Assembly (NCBI RefSeq): GCF_025252405.1
Contig: NZ_CP104307.1
Span: 3,286,001-3,350,000, forward strand
DNA length: 64,000 nucleotides
Source: Flavobacterium sp. TR2
GTDB lineage: Bacteria; Bacteroidota; Bacteroidia; Flavobacteriales; Flavobacteriaceae
Direction: 5' to 3'
Shown: positions 55,233 through 64,000 of the stretch, piece after piece
Layout: each line of letters opens with the position of its first letter
Numbering within the stretch: position 1 is the first letter of the stretch
Program-made: the position numbers and the translations under genes
Notes under the pieces: model-generated
The model's input: only the letters and a program-made list of their open reading frames with translations
Told to the model about the DNA's origin: nothing
Databases searched by the model: none

Positions 55233-55385
55233 GGGTAAGATTATAGCTTTGTATCTGGTCTCTTTCATTGTCTGCTTAGCATCTTGTTTGGCTTTTCGGG
55301 TAGCAACCAAAAAATCGAAAGAAGTTTTAAGAATCCCACCGAATCCAACTAAACCTACTACTGATATTATTTGCTCTGCTGTCAT
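55185..55385 (-). CDS. Small membrane-like protein, 3' end replaced by repeat
   Basis: The first 50 residues (MTAEQIISVVGLVGFGGILK...) include one membrane helix and then a Lys/Arg-rich segment, and look like a genuine small protein. From about residue 51 the codons lie inside the repeat ending at 55232, so the C-terminus is repeat-derived. The gene is probably truncated by insertion of that element. Function unknown; small phage-type membrane proteins are a possible source. Confidence 0.45.
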   Translation of the reverse strand: MTAEQIISVVGLVGFGGILKTSFDFLVATRKAKQDAKQTMKETRYKAIILPPALRRVQLKKLRKCL

Positions 55386-55475
55386 AACTTTTAGTTTTTG
55401 AATTAAGCTAATATAACTATTTGGATTATAAAAAAGCCACTCCGTTATGGAATGGCTTCAATTACTTTAATTGTT

Positions 55476-55862
55476 TCACATAGAAGAACGTAAACGCTTT
55501 TTAGGTGAATCTTTTTTCTTCCTCTGATTATAATATCTATCAATTTCTTCCTTAGAAAAATAGCAATAAACCATATAACTATCAAAATCTTTATCAGTGT
55601 ATGCAGATTTAACATTAACAATATCATACGCCATAAAAAATGCTTTCGCTTCTGCTCGATAATTTCGTGTATTATTAATTTCCCCACTTAAAAAATGAAC
55701 AGCAAAAGGCATATAATGTATTCTTTTTTTATCTTTTAATATTCCATACGTTTCTTTTTGTTTATTTATATAAGTTTCAACTTCATATTGCTTATATCCT
55801 ACAAAAAGGAGAATTATTGTGATAATAATTATTAACGATTTCTTTAATATTATTGTTTTCAT
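55476..55862 (-). CDS. Hypothetical membrane-anchored protein, 128 aa
   Basis: An N-terminal membrane helix (about residues 9-22) is followed by a soluble, strongly basic domain ending in KKRLRSSM. No motif is recognised. The ATG lies 4 bases after the stop of the chimeric yciF-like gene, so the two are one transcription unit, and the fused tail of that gene and this protein may have arrived together. Confidence 0.6.
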   Translation of the reverse strand: MKTIILKKSLIIIITIILLFVGYKQYEVETYINKQKETYGILKDKKRIHYMPFAVHFLSGEINNTRNYRAEAKAFFMAYDIVNVKSAYTDKDFDSYMVYCYFSKEEIDRYYNQRKKKDSPKKRLRSSM

Positions 55863-55865
55863 ATG

Positions 55866-56778
55866 TTATTGTTTTGCCCAAGACGTTCCATTCCATTTAT
55901 ATGTACCAGAAGATAAGTTTGTAAAATTAGATATTAAATCAGACAATCCACTAGCTTTCTTTTTTGAATCTTCCTCATTTTGAGCTGTTTTACCAAAATC
56001 AAAATTTAAGTGCATAACTTTATTTTTATCGTTTTTAAAATAATAATCAGCACCTACAAAACCTGCATCTAACATTTCACCTGCAGTAGGAAATTCAGGA
56101 GTATTGTACCACATCAATTTATCAATCAAAGCTTCAGCTTCATCTTCTGAATAACCTGCATCAATTAGTGAAGTCATTAAAATATTTTTAGCCCTTCCTG
56201 TACACCAAAGACCTCCTTGGTCTCTACCAGTTCCTGCTTCTTTTTCTTCTGCAAGAGTCTGTGTCAACAATTTTGCGGCATCATTTTCTCCAATGGCTTT
56301 TGCAAAAGCCACCAATGTTCCGTACGATGCAATTTCATAATGCTCTATTTTTTGCGATGCAGCAATGATTCCTGCATCTCTAACTGCTCCAGGAGCCGTT
56401 TCTGAAAGAATGTTGTCGCCTTCTTTTAATAAGCCTGCCATTGCCTCACATTTTTTGCCTTCAACTTTTTCTCCCAGCAAATCAAAAACTTTTTCTAGTC
56501 TTGAAACCTGATTTTGAGTCACAGAAAGATGTTCTAAAATAGTTCCCGAAAGACCCGCAGACGATGCGTTGGCTGCCATCTTTGGCAAAGCACTGACTAA
56601 AGCATTTTCTGCCCAGTAAATATCTTTGAGGCTGTCTATAAATAAATCTTTCAACTCTTCGGCAGCATCTGAGGCTGGTTCTACAATATTAAATTTTGCG
56701 TTGTTTTTTTATATCTTTTGTCTGACTTGCTTTTGGTGTGGCCGCATTAGTCTGACCTTGTTTTTCTGAATTTTTCAT
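55866..56778 (-). pseudogene. yciF-like DUF892 gene, frameshifted and chimeric
   Basis: The natural start is ATG 56778 (MKNSEKQGQTNAATPK). A run of seven As in the gene (plus-strand Ts 56704-56710) puts the frame off by one; with six the reading continues into AKFNIVEPASDAAEELKDLF and the DUF892/YciF ferritin-like domain. From about residue 140 of the open frame (after LAEEKEAG) the sequence no longer looks like YciF and continues for 120 residues of unrelated protein (DQGGLWCTGRAKNIL...). DUF892 proteins are usually about 165 residues. The gene is thus doubly altered: an N-terminal frameshift and a foreign C-terminal tail. It follows katE by 20 bases. Confidence 0.65.
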
Positions 56779-56797
56779 TTTTTGTATTTTTTGAGAA

Positions 56798-58942
56798 TTA
56801 GTTATATAAGTTTGGTTCACGCTGCCAAAATCGATGCATGGTCATAGCAGTGATAAATTCCTGAGCAAATGCTTCGCTGGCGATTTCGCTCGTGACGATA
56901 ATTCCGGGATCATTATTTGTAATTTTTCCTGAAAAAGGAGTTCCACTTATAATTTCTGAAGCTTCGCCATCGGCGCCAATTACTTTGCAGTGTTTGTAAG
57001 CATCATTTAAATATTCCAAGACATCTTCATTTTCTGCCAATGCATTAAGACCTAGTCCATGCGGCACGTAAACAGCATCAAATAAAACGGATGAAGCAGT
57101 CAGGAAACTAAATTCTGCTGGAATTGTGCCATCTTTATCGGTTATAACAGAACCCAAATGAGGAGCTACTAAACAGCCTTTTGCGCCTTCTTTTTTCAAT
57201 GCATTTTTCATGTTCATTACAGAAGACTCAGAAACACCATCGGTTACCAGAATGGCAACTTTTCTAGATTCTATTGTAGGCGAATTGGTTGGATTTTTAA
57301 TCATGCTCAAAGCCTGAGAAGATTCGATAGAAGATGCAACGGTTTGAGGTTCTTGAGTTTTGGCTTCCTCTGTTTCTGGAGATACTCCCTTATTTATTGG
57401 TGTTTCCAAAATAGGCGGCACAGTTGCTCCAAGACCCAAAGCAACTTTTTCTGCGAGTTCAGTATCAACTTGAGATAATAAACCCAACATTCTGACTCTA
57501 ATTGCCGTGGTTTGCACTTTTCCAAGTTCAAATCGCAAAGCTTTTACAATATGACTTTTTTCTTCGGGTGTCTGACTGTTAAAGAACAATTTGGCCTGCC
57601 CAAAATGATCTCTAAAACTTTCGCTTCTAGCTCTTACTTTATGAGAATCGACACGCTCGTTGAAGCTTGCAAAACCTCCTTCAGCAATTTTTGCCTGATA
57701 TGGGCAGCCTCCGCCCAAAGAATTGGGATGATAGCTTACCCTGCCTTTATTGATCTCCTGACGCATATGCCCATCACGCTGATTGTTGTGAATAGGAGCA
57801 ACGCTTCTGTTAATTGGTATTTCATGAAAATTAGGGCTTCCTAATCTTGATAATTGCGTATCGGTATACGAAAATAGACGTCCTTGCAATAGCGGGTCGT
57901 TTGTAAAATCAATTCCTGGAACCACATGACCGGGATGAAAAGCGATTTGTTCTGTTTCTGCAAAGAAATTCTCAGGATTTTTATTCAAAACCATTCTTCC
58001 AATTACAGTGACAGGAACCAATTCTTCTGGAACAATTTTGGTAGGGTCAAGCAAATCAAAATCGTATTTATGTTCGTCTTCAGTTGGAATAATCTGGATT
58101 CCTAGTTCCCATTCTGGGAAATTGCCCATTTCTATGGCTTCCCATAAATCTTGGCGATGAAAATCAGGATTTTTACCCGAAATTTTCTGTGCTTCATCCC
58201 AAGCAACCGCATGAGTTCCTAATTTAGGTTTCCAATGAAATTTTACAAAAACAGATTCTTCCTGAGCATTTATCAATCTAAAAGTGTGAACGCCAAAACC
58301 TTCCATCATTCTATAGCTTCTCGGGATGGCTCGATCCGACATTACCCACATAATCATGTGCATAGATTCGGGCATTAGCGAGATAAAATCCCAAAACGTA
58401 TCATGAGCCGATGCAGCCTGTGGTATTTCGTTATGCGGCTCTGGTTTTACAGCATGAATAAGATCTGGAAATTTTGAAGCATCCTGAATAAAAAATACTG
58501 GAATATTGTTGGCCACCAAATCGTAAATTCCTTCTTGGGTATAAAACTTTACAGCAAAACCTCTCGCATCTCTCGCAAGATCTGTAGAGCCCCTTGATCC
58601 TGCAACGGTAGAAAATCGGGCAAAAACAGGTGTTATTTGTCCTTTTTCCTGAAGAAAACCCGCTTTTGTCAACTCTGGAATTGGATTAGTCACTTCAAAA
58701 AAACCGTGCGCACCTGAACCGCGTGCGTGAACAATTCTTTCAGGAATTCGTTCATGGTCAAAATGCGTAATTTTTTCTCTTAAAATAAAATCTTCTAGCA
58801 GTGAAGGTCCGCGATCGCCGGCTTTTAGCGAATTATTATCATCATTAATTCTTACACCTTGATCTGTGGTTAAAAACTTGTTGGTACCATCGGAGGTATT
58901 GATGGATAAATCTCGTTGTTTTTCGTCTTGAAAATTTTTCAT
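56798..58942 (-). CDS. katE: Catalase HPII, large subunit
   Basis: The 714-residue protein is a clade 2 catalase with the long C-terminal flavodoxin/DJ-1-like domain (from about 560: [23 protein letters not shown]). The haem catalase core has the distal His in [16 protein letters not shown], the Asn in [14 protein letters not shown] and the proximal Tyr in the [14 protein letters not shown] segment. It decomposes hydrogen peroxide. It is followed by the yciF-like gene, a pairing common for general stress genes. It is the second catalase in the window. Confidence 0.96.
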   Translation of the reverse strand: MKNFQDEKQRDLSINTSDGTNKFLTTDQGVRINDDNNSLKAGDRGPSLLEDFILREKITHFDHERIPERIVHARGSGAHGFFEVTNPIPELTKAGFLQEKGQITPVFARFSTVAGSRGSTDLARDARGFAVKFYTQEGIYDLVANNIPVFFIQDASKFPDLIHAVKPEPHNEIPQAASAHDTFWDFISLMPESMHMIMWVMSDRAIPRSYRMMEGFGVHTFRLINAQEESVFVKFHWKPKLGTHAVAWDEAQKISGKNPDFHRQDLWEAIEMGNFPEWELGIQIIPTEDEHKYDFDLLDPTKIVPEELVPVTVIGRMVLNKNPENFFAETEQIAFHPGHVVPGIDFTNDPLLQGRLFSYTDTQLSRLGSPNFHEIPINRSVAPIHNNQRDGHMRQEINKGRVSYHPNSLGGGCPYQAKIAEGGFASFNERVDSHKVRARSESFRDHFGQAKLFFNSQTPEEKSHIVKALRFELGKVQTTAIRVRMLGLLSQVDTELAEKVALGLGATVPPILETPINKGVSPETEEAKTQEPQTVASSIESSQALSMIKNPTNSPTIESRKVAILVTDGVSESSVMNMKNALKKEGAKGCLVAPHLGSVITDKDGTIPAEFSFLTASSVLFDAVYVPHGLGLNALAENEDVLEYLNDAYKHCKVIGADGEASEIISGTPFSGKITNNDPGIIVTSEIASEAFAQEFITAMTMHRFWQREPNLYN

Positions 58943-59112
58943 AATATCTCTTAATTAGTTAAATAACTTATGATTAGAAATACATTCTTACTTTCAGGTT
59001 TACAAGTGTTTACATATGCATTTTTCTAATATTTCAAATATAAATGCTCAGATTGAAGCTTTTTTATAGAATTAAAAATGATTATTCTACAATTGCCATA
59101 GACTTTATAATT

Positions 59113-59139
59113 AAAAAAATCTCCAGAAATGGAGATTTA
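59113..59139 (-). terminator. Terminator after the truncated kinase
   Basis: AAATCTCCA / TGGAGATTT with a 4-base loop is followed by Ts on the minus strand. Confidence 0.75.
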
Positions 59140-59143
59140 GTTA

Positions 59144-59575
59144 TCAATTTGATTCATAGGGGAGGTAGATATAAACGACAGTGCCTTTATTAGGCTCGCT
59201 GGAAACTTTAATAAATCCTTTGTGATTGTAGACTATTTTTTGAACTAATGTTAGTCCGAGTCCGCTTCCATAGTGTTCGTTACTGTTTTGCAGTTTGTAA
59301 AACGGATTGAATATGAGGGTTTCAAAGTTTTTATGAAAACCAATTCCATTATCAGCAATAGCTATTTTTATATAATCAATGTCAGGATCGGCTCCAAAAT
59401 CTATAATTTCATCAGATGTAATTTCCTCAATGCCAATTCTGATTTTCGGATTAGTGTCCTTCTTGGCATATTTTATAGAATTTGTAATTAAATGTATAAA
59501 CAGCTGATGTATTTGTGACGGAATAATGCGCAATTCAGGTAGTGATGTTATCTCGATTTCTGCCTTTTGTTGGTA
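59144..59575 (-). pseudogene. Sensor kinase, C-terminal ATPase domain only
   Basis: The minus-strand frame carries a HATPase_c domain with the N box (HLITNSIKYAKKD), the G1 box (IADNGIGFH), the F box (FNPFYKLQN) and the G2 box (GSGLGLTLVQKI). The dimerisation/His-phosphorylation domain and any sensor are absent. The frame runs open back to about 59575, where it abuts the truncated alkylsulfatase in opposite orientation. It is the 3' part of a PAS- or bacteriophytochrome-type kinase left by a rearrangement. Confidence 0.8.
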
Positions 59576-60112
59576 TTTGCAGATCCTAAAAATCAGAGTG
59601 CGAGAAATCTGCTTGCAGACACTTATGAACAGTTGGGATATCAGGCAGAGTCTGGACCGTGGAGAAATTTTTATCTTTCAGGAGCAAAAGAGCTGCGAGA
59701 TGGTGTAAAAGTGCTTCCATCACCAAACACGGCTGGTCCAGATATGGTAAGAGGAATGTCTACCAGTTTATTTTTTAATTTCTTAGCCATGAAGTTCAAG
59801 GGTACAGATCCTGATGCTGCGGCAATGAAATACAATTTCAATATTACAATGCCAGATGTTAACGAAAAAGTTGCCCTACTAATAGAAAATGGAGTCGTTA
59901 ACCCGCGCATAGGCAGTAATGTGAATGAGGATGTTACTGCAAGTCTGACCATAAACAGAAAAGATTTAGATCGCATAAGTCTCGGAGAAACTTCATTTAA
60001 AGACCTCGTTGACAATGGCACAATAAAAATCACAGGGGATAAAAACGCGTTTACAAATTTTCTAAGTAAAATAGACAACTTTAATTTCTGGTTCAATATC
60101 GTTGAGCCTTAA
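59570..60112 (+). pseudogene. Linear alkylsulfatase, C-terminal part only
   Basis: The plus-strand frame (LVFADPKNQSARNLLADTYE onward) encodes the end of an SdsA1-type alkylsulfatase: the last helices of the dimerisation domain with YQAESGPWRNFYLSGAKELR, and the complete SCP2-like C-terminal domain. The metallo-beta-lactamase catalytic domain is missing. There is no proper start; only a TTG near 59567. It starts exactly where the truncated kinase ends, so both are remains of one deletion or inversion. Confidence 0.8.
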
Positions 60113-60180
60113 TAAAAAAACTAATTAAGGATGTCATCCACAAAGTGAATCAGAGTATTCATTTTTTATAAGGAATAATA

Positions 60181-60215
60181 AAAAAGGCGCCAATTGTTTT
60201 CAATTGGCGCCTTTT
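60181..60215 (+). terminator. Terminator of the truncated alkylsulfatase
   Basis: AAGGCGCCAATTG / CAATTGGCGCCTT with a TTTT loop is followed by Ts. In the rest of the 60113-60502 gap I see no gene. Confidence 0.85.
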
Positions 60216-60502
60216 GGCTGTGGTGACCTCTATGATAGAAATTACAAACCATTTTTGAATGATTTAAGGAAATTAACCTATTTTCTCTCAATTTTAATGT
60301 GCCAACCATCAATAAATTATCAATTCTTTTTTAGTTGAAGAGTCGGCGACTTGACTCTGACATTATGAAAAAAAATGTTAAAGTTGTATCGTTGCTAAAT
60401 TTGGAAAAGAAAAGTCAAGATTTGTGCTACTCAATTGTATTTAAGCCCTGCTAAATTTGCATATACAAAAGGAATTATACTATAATAATTGAAGTCTTCG
60501 AG

Positions 60503-60895
60503 ATGAAGTTAGCTTATATTTTATTTTTACAAATCTGTTTATTGACTATCCCAAATAGTTATGGCAAAGGCATTGTAAATAAGATAAATGGCAATGCCAC
60601 AACTGAATCTTTTTTCGAGATTTCATCTCCTAGCAAAGCTATATTTGAAAAAGCATTTTCAGATTCTGATCAATTCAAATTTGATGTTTTGGAAAATACT
60701 TCTGAAACGGAGAAATGCAACAGTAATTTGCCTGCATCTCCATTTCATTTTGATGGCATGGACTTAAGAGTCCACTGTTTAGTTTGCACAGAAAGCGTAA
60801 AATTGAACAGTCAGGGGTTATTAGTACGAAATATTGCTCCTTTTAGAAATATACCACGAAATATCCTATTTCACAGTTTACAAATTCCCTTTTAA
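60503..60895 (+). CDS. Secreted hypothetical protein, 130 aa
   Basis: The protein has a signal peptide (about residues 1-21, ending NSYGKG). The mature part has three Cys residues and no motif I recognise. It ends with a basic, hydrophobic stretch. It stands alone between the rearrangement scar and the urease operon. Confidence 0.5.
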   Translation: MKLAYILFLQICLLTIPNSYGKGIVNKINGNATTESFFEISSPSKAIFEKAFSDSDQFKFDVLENTSETEKCNSNLPASPFHFDGMDLRVHCLVCTESVKLNSQGLLVRNIAPFRNIPRNILFHSLQIPF

Positions 60896-61241
60896 TTTTT
60901 TCGAGAGAGCTAAATTGATCTTTAGCACACGATGTTCATGCTGAAATGCAGTTTCTTGTCATGAATGGAAAAAATTTCCGGCATGGTAGCGCATAGCGAA
61001 AAAACGCTCGTATCCCTATGCCATTGCATTTTCAGTAATTAAGGCAGGTGCACGGCCTTTTTATAAATGCACAACTAATTCATCCCATTAGAATTCTATT
61101 TGGAAAAGGCATATATTGCCTCGATTCCAATCTCCCTCCAACATTTTTATTACATCTGAAAAGATCATAATTGATTCAAAAAGAGATCGATTATGAAGCT
61201 TTCAGCAGCATACGTTATTTTTTAACTATAATATTTTTATT
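60896..61241 (+). promoter_or_regulatory. Leader/upstream region of the urease operon
   Basis: This gap holds a potential stem with outer GGCAT / ATGCC and inner AGCG-AAAAAA-CGCT (about 60979-61023). No known riboswitch pattern is apparent and no clear promoter consensus is seen. Confidence 0.3.
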
Positions 61242-61544
61242 ATGCATTTAACACCAAGAGAAATTGAGAAGCTTATGCTTCATACTGCTGGCGAATTGGC
61301 TAAAAAGAGAAAAGCCCGTGGTTTAAAACTAAATTATCCTGAGACTATTGCCCTTATCAGCAGTGAACTGATGGAATGTGCTAGAGACGGAAGGACTGTA
61401 GCCGAATTAATGCAATACGGCGCGACACTGCTCCGCAGGGAAGATGTAATGGAAGGCGTTCCGGAAATGATTCATGATATTCAGATTGAAGCGACATTTC
61501 CCGATGGAACCAAATTAGTAACCGTGCACAATCCTGTGCGATAA
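61242..61544 (+). CDS. ureA: Urease gamma subunit
   Basis: The 100-residue protein matches UreA over its length: [20 protein letters not shown] at the N-terminus, LNYPEAIALIS-like [19 protein letters not shown] and [26 protein letters not shown]. It is a structural part of the urease trimer. It is followed after 13 bases by ureB. Confidence 0.97.
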   Translation: MHLTPREIEKLMLHTAGELAKKRKARGLKLNYPETIALISSELMECARDGRTVAELMQYGATLLRREDVMEGVPEMIHDIQIEATFPDGTKLVTVHNPVR

Positions 61545-61557
61545 AAAAAAAACAGAA

Positions 61558-61929
61558 ATGATTCCAGGAGAGATTATATTAAAAGACAGTGCTATTATAT
61601 GTAATGATAGCCGTGAAACGTTAACTATAAAAGTTACAAATACTGGAGACAGACCAATCCAGGTAGGTTCACATTTTCACTTTTTTGAAGTGAATAGAAT
61701 GATGTCGTTTGACAGAGAAAAAGCATTCGGAATGCGATTGAATATTATTGCCAGTACCGCAGTGAGATTTGAGCCAGGTGAAGAAAAAGAAGTTGAACTG
61801 ACTCAATTTGGAGGAAATCAGCGTCTTTTTGGCCATAACAATTTAGTAGACGGAGACTTATCTCCGCATAATAAAGCTCTTGCATTAGAACGCTTAGAAG
61901 AAGGAAAATTTAAAAATGTGAAATCATGA
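61558..61929 (+). CDS. ureB: Urease beta subunit
   Basis: The 123-residue protein matches Ure[15 protein letters not shown] at the start, [15 protein letters not shown] and the end of the usual domain at [11 protein letters not shown]. It overlaps ureC by 4 bases (ATGA), indicating translational coupling. Confidence 0.97.
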   Translation: MIPGEIILKDSAIICNDSRETLTIKVTNTGDRPIQVGSHFHFFEVNRMMSFDREKAFGMRLNIIASTAVRFEPGEEKEVELTQFGGNQRLFGHNNLVDGDLSPHNKALALERLEEGKFKNVKS

Positions 61930-63647
61930 GTTTAGAAGTAACTAGAAAAAATTATACAAGTATTTTTGGTCCAACCGTAGGAGACCAAATACGTTTAGGA
62001 GATACAGATCTTATTATAGAAATTGAAAAAGATTTTTGTTCTTATGGGGATGAAGCAAAGTTTGGCGGAGGAAAAACCGTAAGAGACGGTATGTGTCAAT
62101 CTTCAACGGCTTTACGTGACGGAGGTGTTCTCGATTTTGTAATAACTGGTGCTACAGTTATTGACCATTGGGGAATTGTAAAGGCAGACATTGGTATCAA
62201 AGATGGAAAAATCGTTGGGGTAGGTAGAGCAGGAAATCCTGATATTATGGATAATATTACTCCAAATATGATTATTGGCGCTTCTACCGAGGTTCATGGA
62301 GGACATGGATATATTGTTACTGCTGGCGGAATTGATACGCATATACATTTTATTAGTCCCACTCAAATTGAAACCGCTTTGTATAGTGGAGTCACTACCA
62401 TGATAGGTGGAGGAACTGGTCCTGCTGATGGGACAAATGCTACAACAGTTACCCCAGGAAAACATAACATTAAGAGAATGCTGCAGGCTGCAGAAGCGTT
62501 TCCTGTAAATGTTGGTTTCTTCGGAAAAGGGAATGTGGCTACAGAGGCTCCAATTGAAGAACAAATTGAAGCTGGAGCATTGGGAGTGAAAATTCACGAA
62601 GATTGGGGAGCGACGCCTGCCGTGATAGACGCTTCTCTGAAAGTAGCCGACAAGTACGATGTACAAGTAGCCATTCATACCGACACGCTTAACGAAGCAG
62701 GATTTCTAGAAGATACTATGAATGCTATCGCAGGGCGCGTTATTCATACGTTCCATACGGAAGGAGCGGGCGGTGGCCACGCGCCAGATATCATCAAAGC
62801 GGCAATGTATCCAAATGTGCTGCCGGCCTCTACAAATCCGACTAGGCCTTACACGACAAATACTATCGATGAGCATTTGGATATGCTGATGGTTTGCCAT
62901 CATTTGAGCCCAAAAATCCCTGAGGACGTAGCTTTTGCCGATTCGCGTATTCGTCCAGAAACTATTGCAGCAGAAGATGTATTGCAGGATATGGGAGTGT
63001 TTAGCATTATGAGTTCGGATTCGCAGGCGATGGGGCGTGTAGGAGAGGTAATTACCCGTACTTGGCAGACGGCAGATAAGATGAAGAAACAAAAAGGTCA
63101 TTTGGCCGAAGATCAGGAAAATAAAAATGACAACTTCCGTGCAAAAAGATATGTTTCTAAATATACCATCAATCCTGCAATCGCGCACGGAATTTCGAAT
63201 TATGTTGGGTCTATTGAAGCAGGAAAAATTGCCGATCTGGTAATTTGGAAGCCAGCACTTTTTGGTGTAAAACCTGAAATTATCGTAAAAGGAGGTTTTA
63301 TTGCAGCAAGCAAAATGGGAGATGCCAATGCTTCTATTCCGACACCGCAGCCTATAATTATGCGTAATATGTTCGGAACTTATGGAAGAGCGTTGACAAA
63401 AACGGCATTCACCTTTGTTTCTCAAGCTGGGATTGAGAATAATATTGCTGAAAAATATGGTTTGGAAAAGAAATTATTAGCGGTTTCAAATTGCAGAAAC
63501 ATTGGAAAAGCCGATATGATTCACAACAATGCAACTCCAGAAATCATGGTAAATGCTGAAAACTATACGGTGACAATCGACGGAGAAAAAATCACTTGCG
63601 AGCCATTGGATAAACTTCCATTAGCGCAATTGTATTATCTGTTTTAA
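61926..63647 (+). CDS. ureC: Urease alpha subunit (catalytic)
   Basis: The 573-residue protein is a full-length UreC. Nickel ligands are visible in [12 protein letters not shown] (two His), the carbamylated Lys in [14 protein letters not shown], and further His in [12 protein letters not shown] and [15 protein letters not shown]. The active-site flap Cys and His are in [21 protein letters not shown]. It hydrolyses urea to ammonia and carbamate. The accessory genes ureEFGD are not in the window but would be expected downstream. Confidence 0.98.
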   Translation: MSLEVTRKNYTSIFGPTVGDQIRLGDTDLIIEIEKDFCSYGDEAKFGGGKTVRDGMCQSSTALRDGGVLDFVITGATVIDHWGIVKADIGIKDGKIVGVGRAGNPDIMDNITPNMIIGASTEVHGGHGYIVTAGGIDTHIHFISPTQIETALYSGVTTMIGGGTGPADGTNATTVTPGKHNIKRMLQAAEAFPVNVGFFGKGNVATEAPIEEQIEAGALGVKIHEDWGATPAVIDASLKVADKYDVQVAIHTDTLNEAGFLEDTMNAIAGRVIHTFHTEGAGGGHAPDIIKAAMYPNVLPASTNPTRPYTTNTIDEHLDMLMVCHHLSPKIPEDVAFADSRIRPETIAAEDVLQDMGVFSIMSSDSQAMGRVGEVITRTWQTADKMKKQKGHLAEDQENKNDNFRAKRYVSKYTINPAIAHGISNYVGSIEAGKIADLVIWKPALFGVKPEIIVKGGFIAASKMGDANASIPTPQPIIMRNMFGTYGRALTKTAFTFVSQAGIENNIAEKYGLEKKLLAVSNCRNIGKADMIHNNATPEIMVNAENYTVTIDGEKITCEPLDKLPLAQLYYLF

Positions 63648-63664
63648 TTAATAAATATTCTACT

Positions 63665-63699
63665 TCTCACTGCAACAGTTTGTTTTTGTCGCAGTGAGA
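63665..63699 (+). other. Hairpin between ureC and the next gene
   Basis: TCTCACTGC / GCAGTGAGA form a stem with a 17-base loop, but no T tract follows. It may protect or process the urease mRNA or partly reduce read-through. Confidence 0.5.
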
Positions 63700-63728
63700 T
63701 TAGAAATAAAAATATCAAGAAGAACTTT

Positions 63729-64000
63729 ATGAATACTTGGAAAATTAATTTAGGGTTAATTCTTCTCCTAGTATGTGGAAGTCTAACAGCGGTTAGCGCA
63801 CAGAAAGGATCTTTAATGCTTTATGGTTCTTTAACCTATAAAGACAATAATAATACGGGGAGCAGTTTTGGCGCAAACCCAATCGGGGTAGGATATTTTT
63901 TTAATGATCATGTCGTCGCAGGAATGAATTATGCTTTTGACAGAGAGAAAAACGGATTAGGGAACCTTACAGATTCTAAACACGAAATTGGTCCTTTTTA
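63729..64000 (+). CDS. Outer-membrane beta-barrel protein (partial)
   Basis: The window ends within this gene after 90 codons. A signal peptide (about residues 1-25, ending AVSAQ) leads into strands such as GSLMLYGSLTYKDNNN and PIGVGYFFNDHVVAGMNYAF. Barrel genes within urease operons are seen in related genomes; a role in urea or nickel passage is a guess. Confidence 0.7.
   Translation, partial: MNTWKINLGLILLLVCGSLTAVSAQKGSLMLYGSLTYKDNNNTGSSFGANPIGVGYFFNDHVVAGMNYAFDREKNGLGNLTDSKHEIGPF

Noticed and set aside
59526..59708. 60-codon plus-strand frame across the kinase/alkylsulfatase junction
   Set aside because: It spans the scar in a frame that matches neither gene.
60216..60250. Sequence resembling a tRNA-flanking or decayed tRNA 3' end
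   Set aside because: No acceptor stem or cloverleaf can be formed; the resemblance is limited to a short GTGGTGACCTC stretch.
62112..63425. Two long antisense frames (188 and 239 codons) within ureC
   Set aside because: They mirror the codon pattern of ureC, are rich in Cys, Ser, Arg and Ile as expected for shadow frames, and lack any motif.

Overview
The window reads as chromosome of a Bacteroidota bacterium, most likely a Flavobacterium or close relative. The evidence is low G+C with many A/T-rich gaps, promoters of the TTTG-N19/21-TAnnTTTG type, a SusC/SusD pair, many short signal peptides ending in AQ or SxC, and families of short palindromic intergenic repeats. I see no rRNA, tRNA or CRISPR array. 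All family names come from reading the translated sequence; no database search was run.

Region 1 (1-5286) is an accessory island. It holds the 3' end of an unknown gene, a two-gene operon of unknown function behind an operator-like promoter, a perfect 24-bp inverted repeat, a pair of related small acidic proteins (one broken), a 32-residue hydrophobic peptide gene that appears to be transcribed on both strands (type I toxin-antitoxin-like), and two tandem IS3-type transposase genes. One transposase has all its catalytic residues; the other has lost all three but stays open. Region 2 (5287-10044) is an exporter operon: TolC-like, HlyD-like and two ABC-2 permeases with no ATPase gene. Region 3 (10560-16228) is a compact operon for porin, periplasmic asparaginase, aspartate 4-decarboxylase and aspartate:alanine antiporter, which fits asparagine use with proton-motive-force generation. 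Region 4 (16587-26271) has a DUF1254 lipoprotein, an arylsulfatase whose signal peptide is cut off by an amber codon, a luciferase-like oxidoreductase, a chromate-type transporter, a PL14-like lipoprotein and katG.

Region 5 (26468-44487) is the most interesting part. A divergent Lrp-type regulator faces a long run of plus-strand genes: DUF1338/HglS-type 2-oxoadipate dioxygenase/decarboxylase, ALDH7-type aminoadipate-semialdehyde dehydrogenase, SusC/SusD, a GH63 (YgjK-like) alpha-glucosidase, a GH42 beta-galactosidase, a fusion of a hydroxylysine-kinase-like domain with an AGXT2L-type phospho-lyase, and a YdiJ-type D-2-hydroxyglutarate dehydrogenase. Read together, these could import glucosyl-galactosyl-hydroxylysine (the collagen glycoside), strip Glc and Gal, phosphorylate 5-hydroxylysine, eliminate phosphate and ammonia to aminoadipate semialdehyde, and carry the carbon to 2-oxoglutarate. 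I propose this as a collagen hydroxylysine-glycoside utilization locus. The assignment is inference from gene content.

Region 6 (44586-54565) holds ordinary accessory genes: a Tat-exported aldo/keto reductase, a glycosyltransferase, an amino acid permease, a DUF1801/YdeI protein, a DUF1826 protein, a MEDS-domain protein, a META-domain protein and an outer-membrane barrel. Region 7 (54691-60112) shows decay: two genes with homopolymer frameshifts, a chimeric yciF-like gene, large palindromic repeats, and a scar joining a truncated sensor kinase to a truncated alkylsulfatase. katE is intact here. Region 8 (61242-64000) is the start of a urease operon (ureABC) followed by an outer-membrane barrel gene cut by the window edge.
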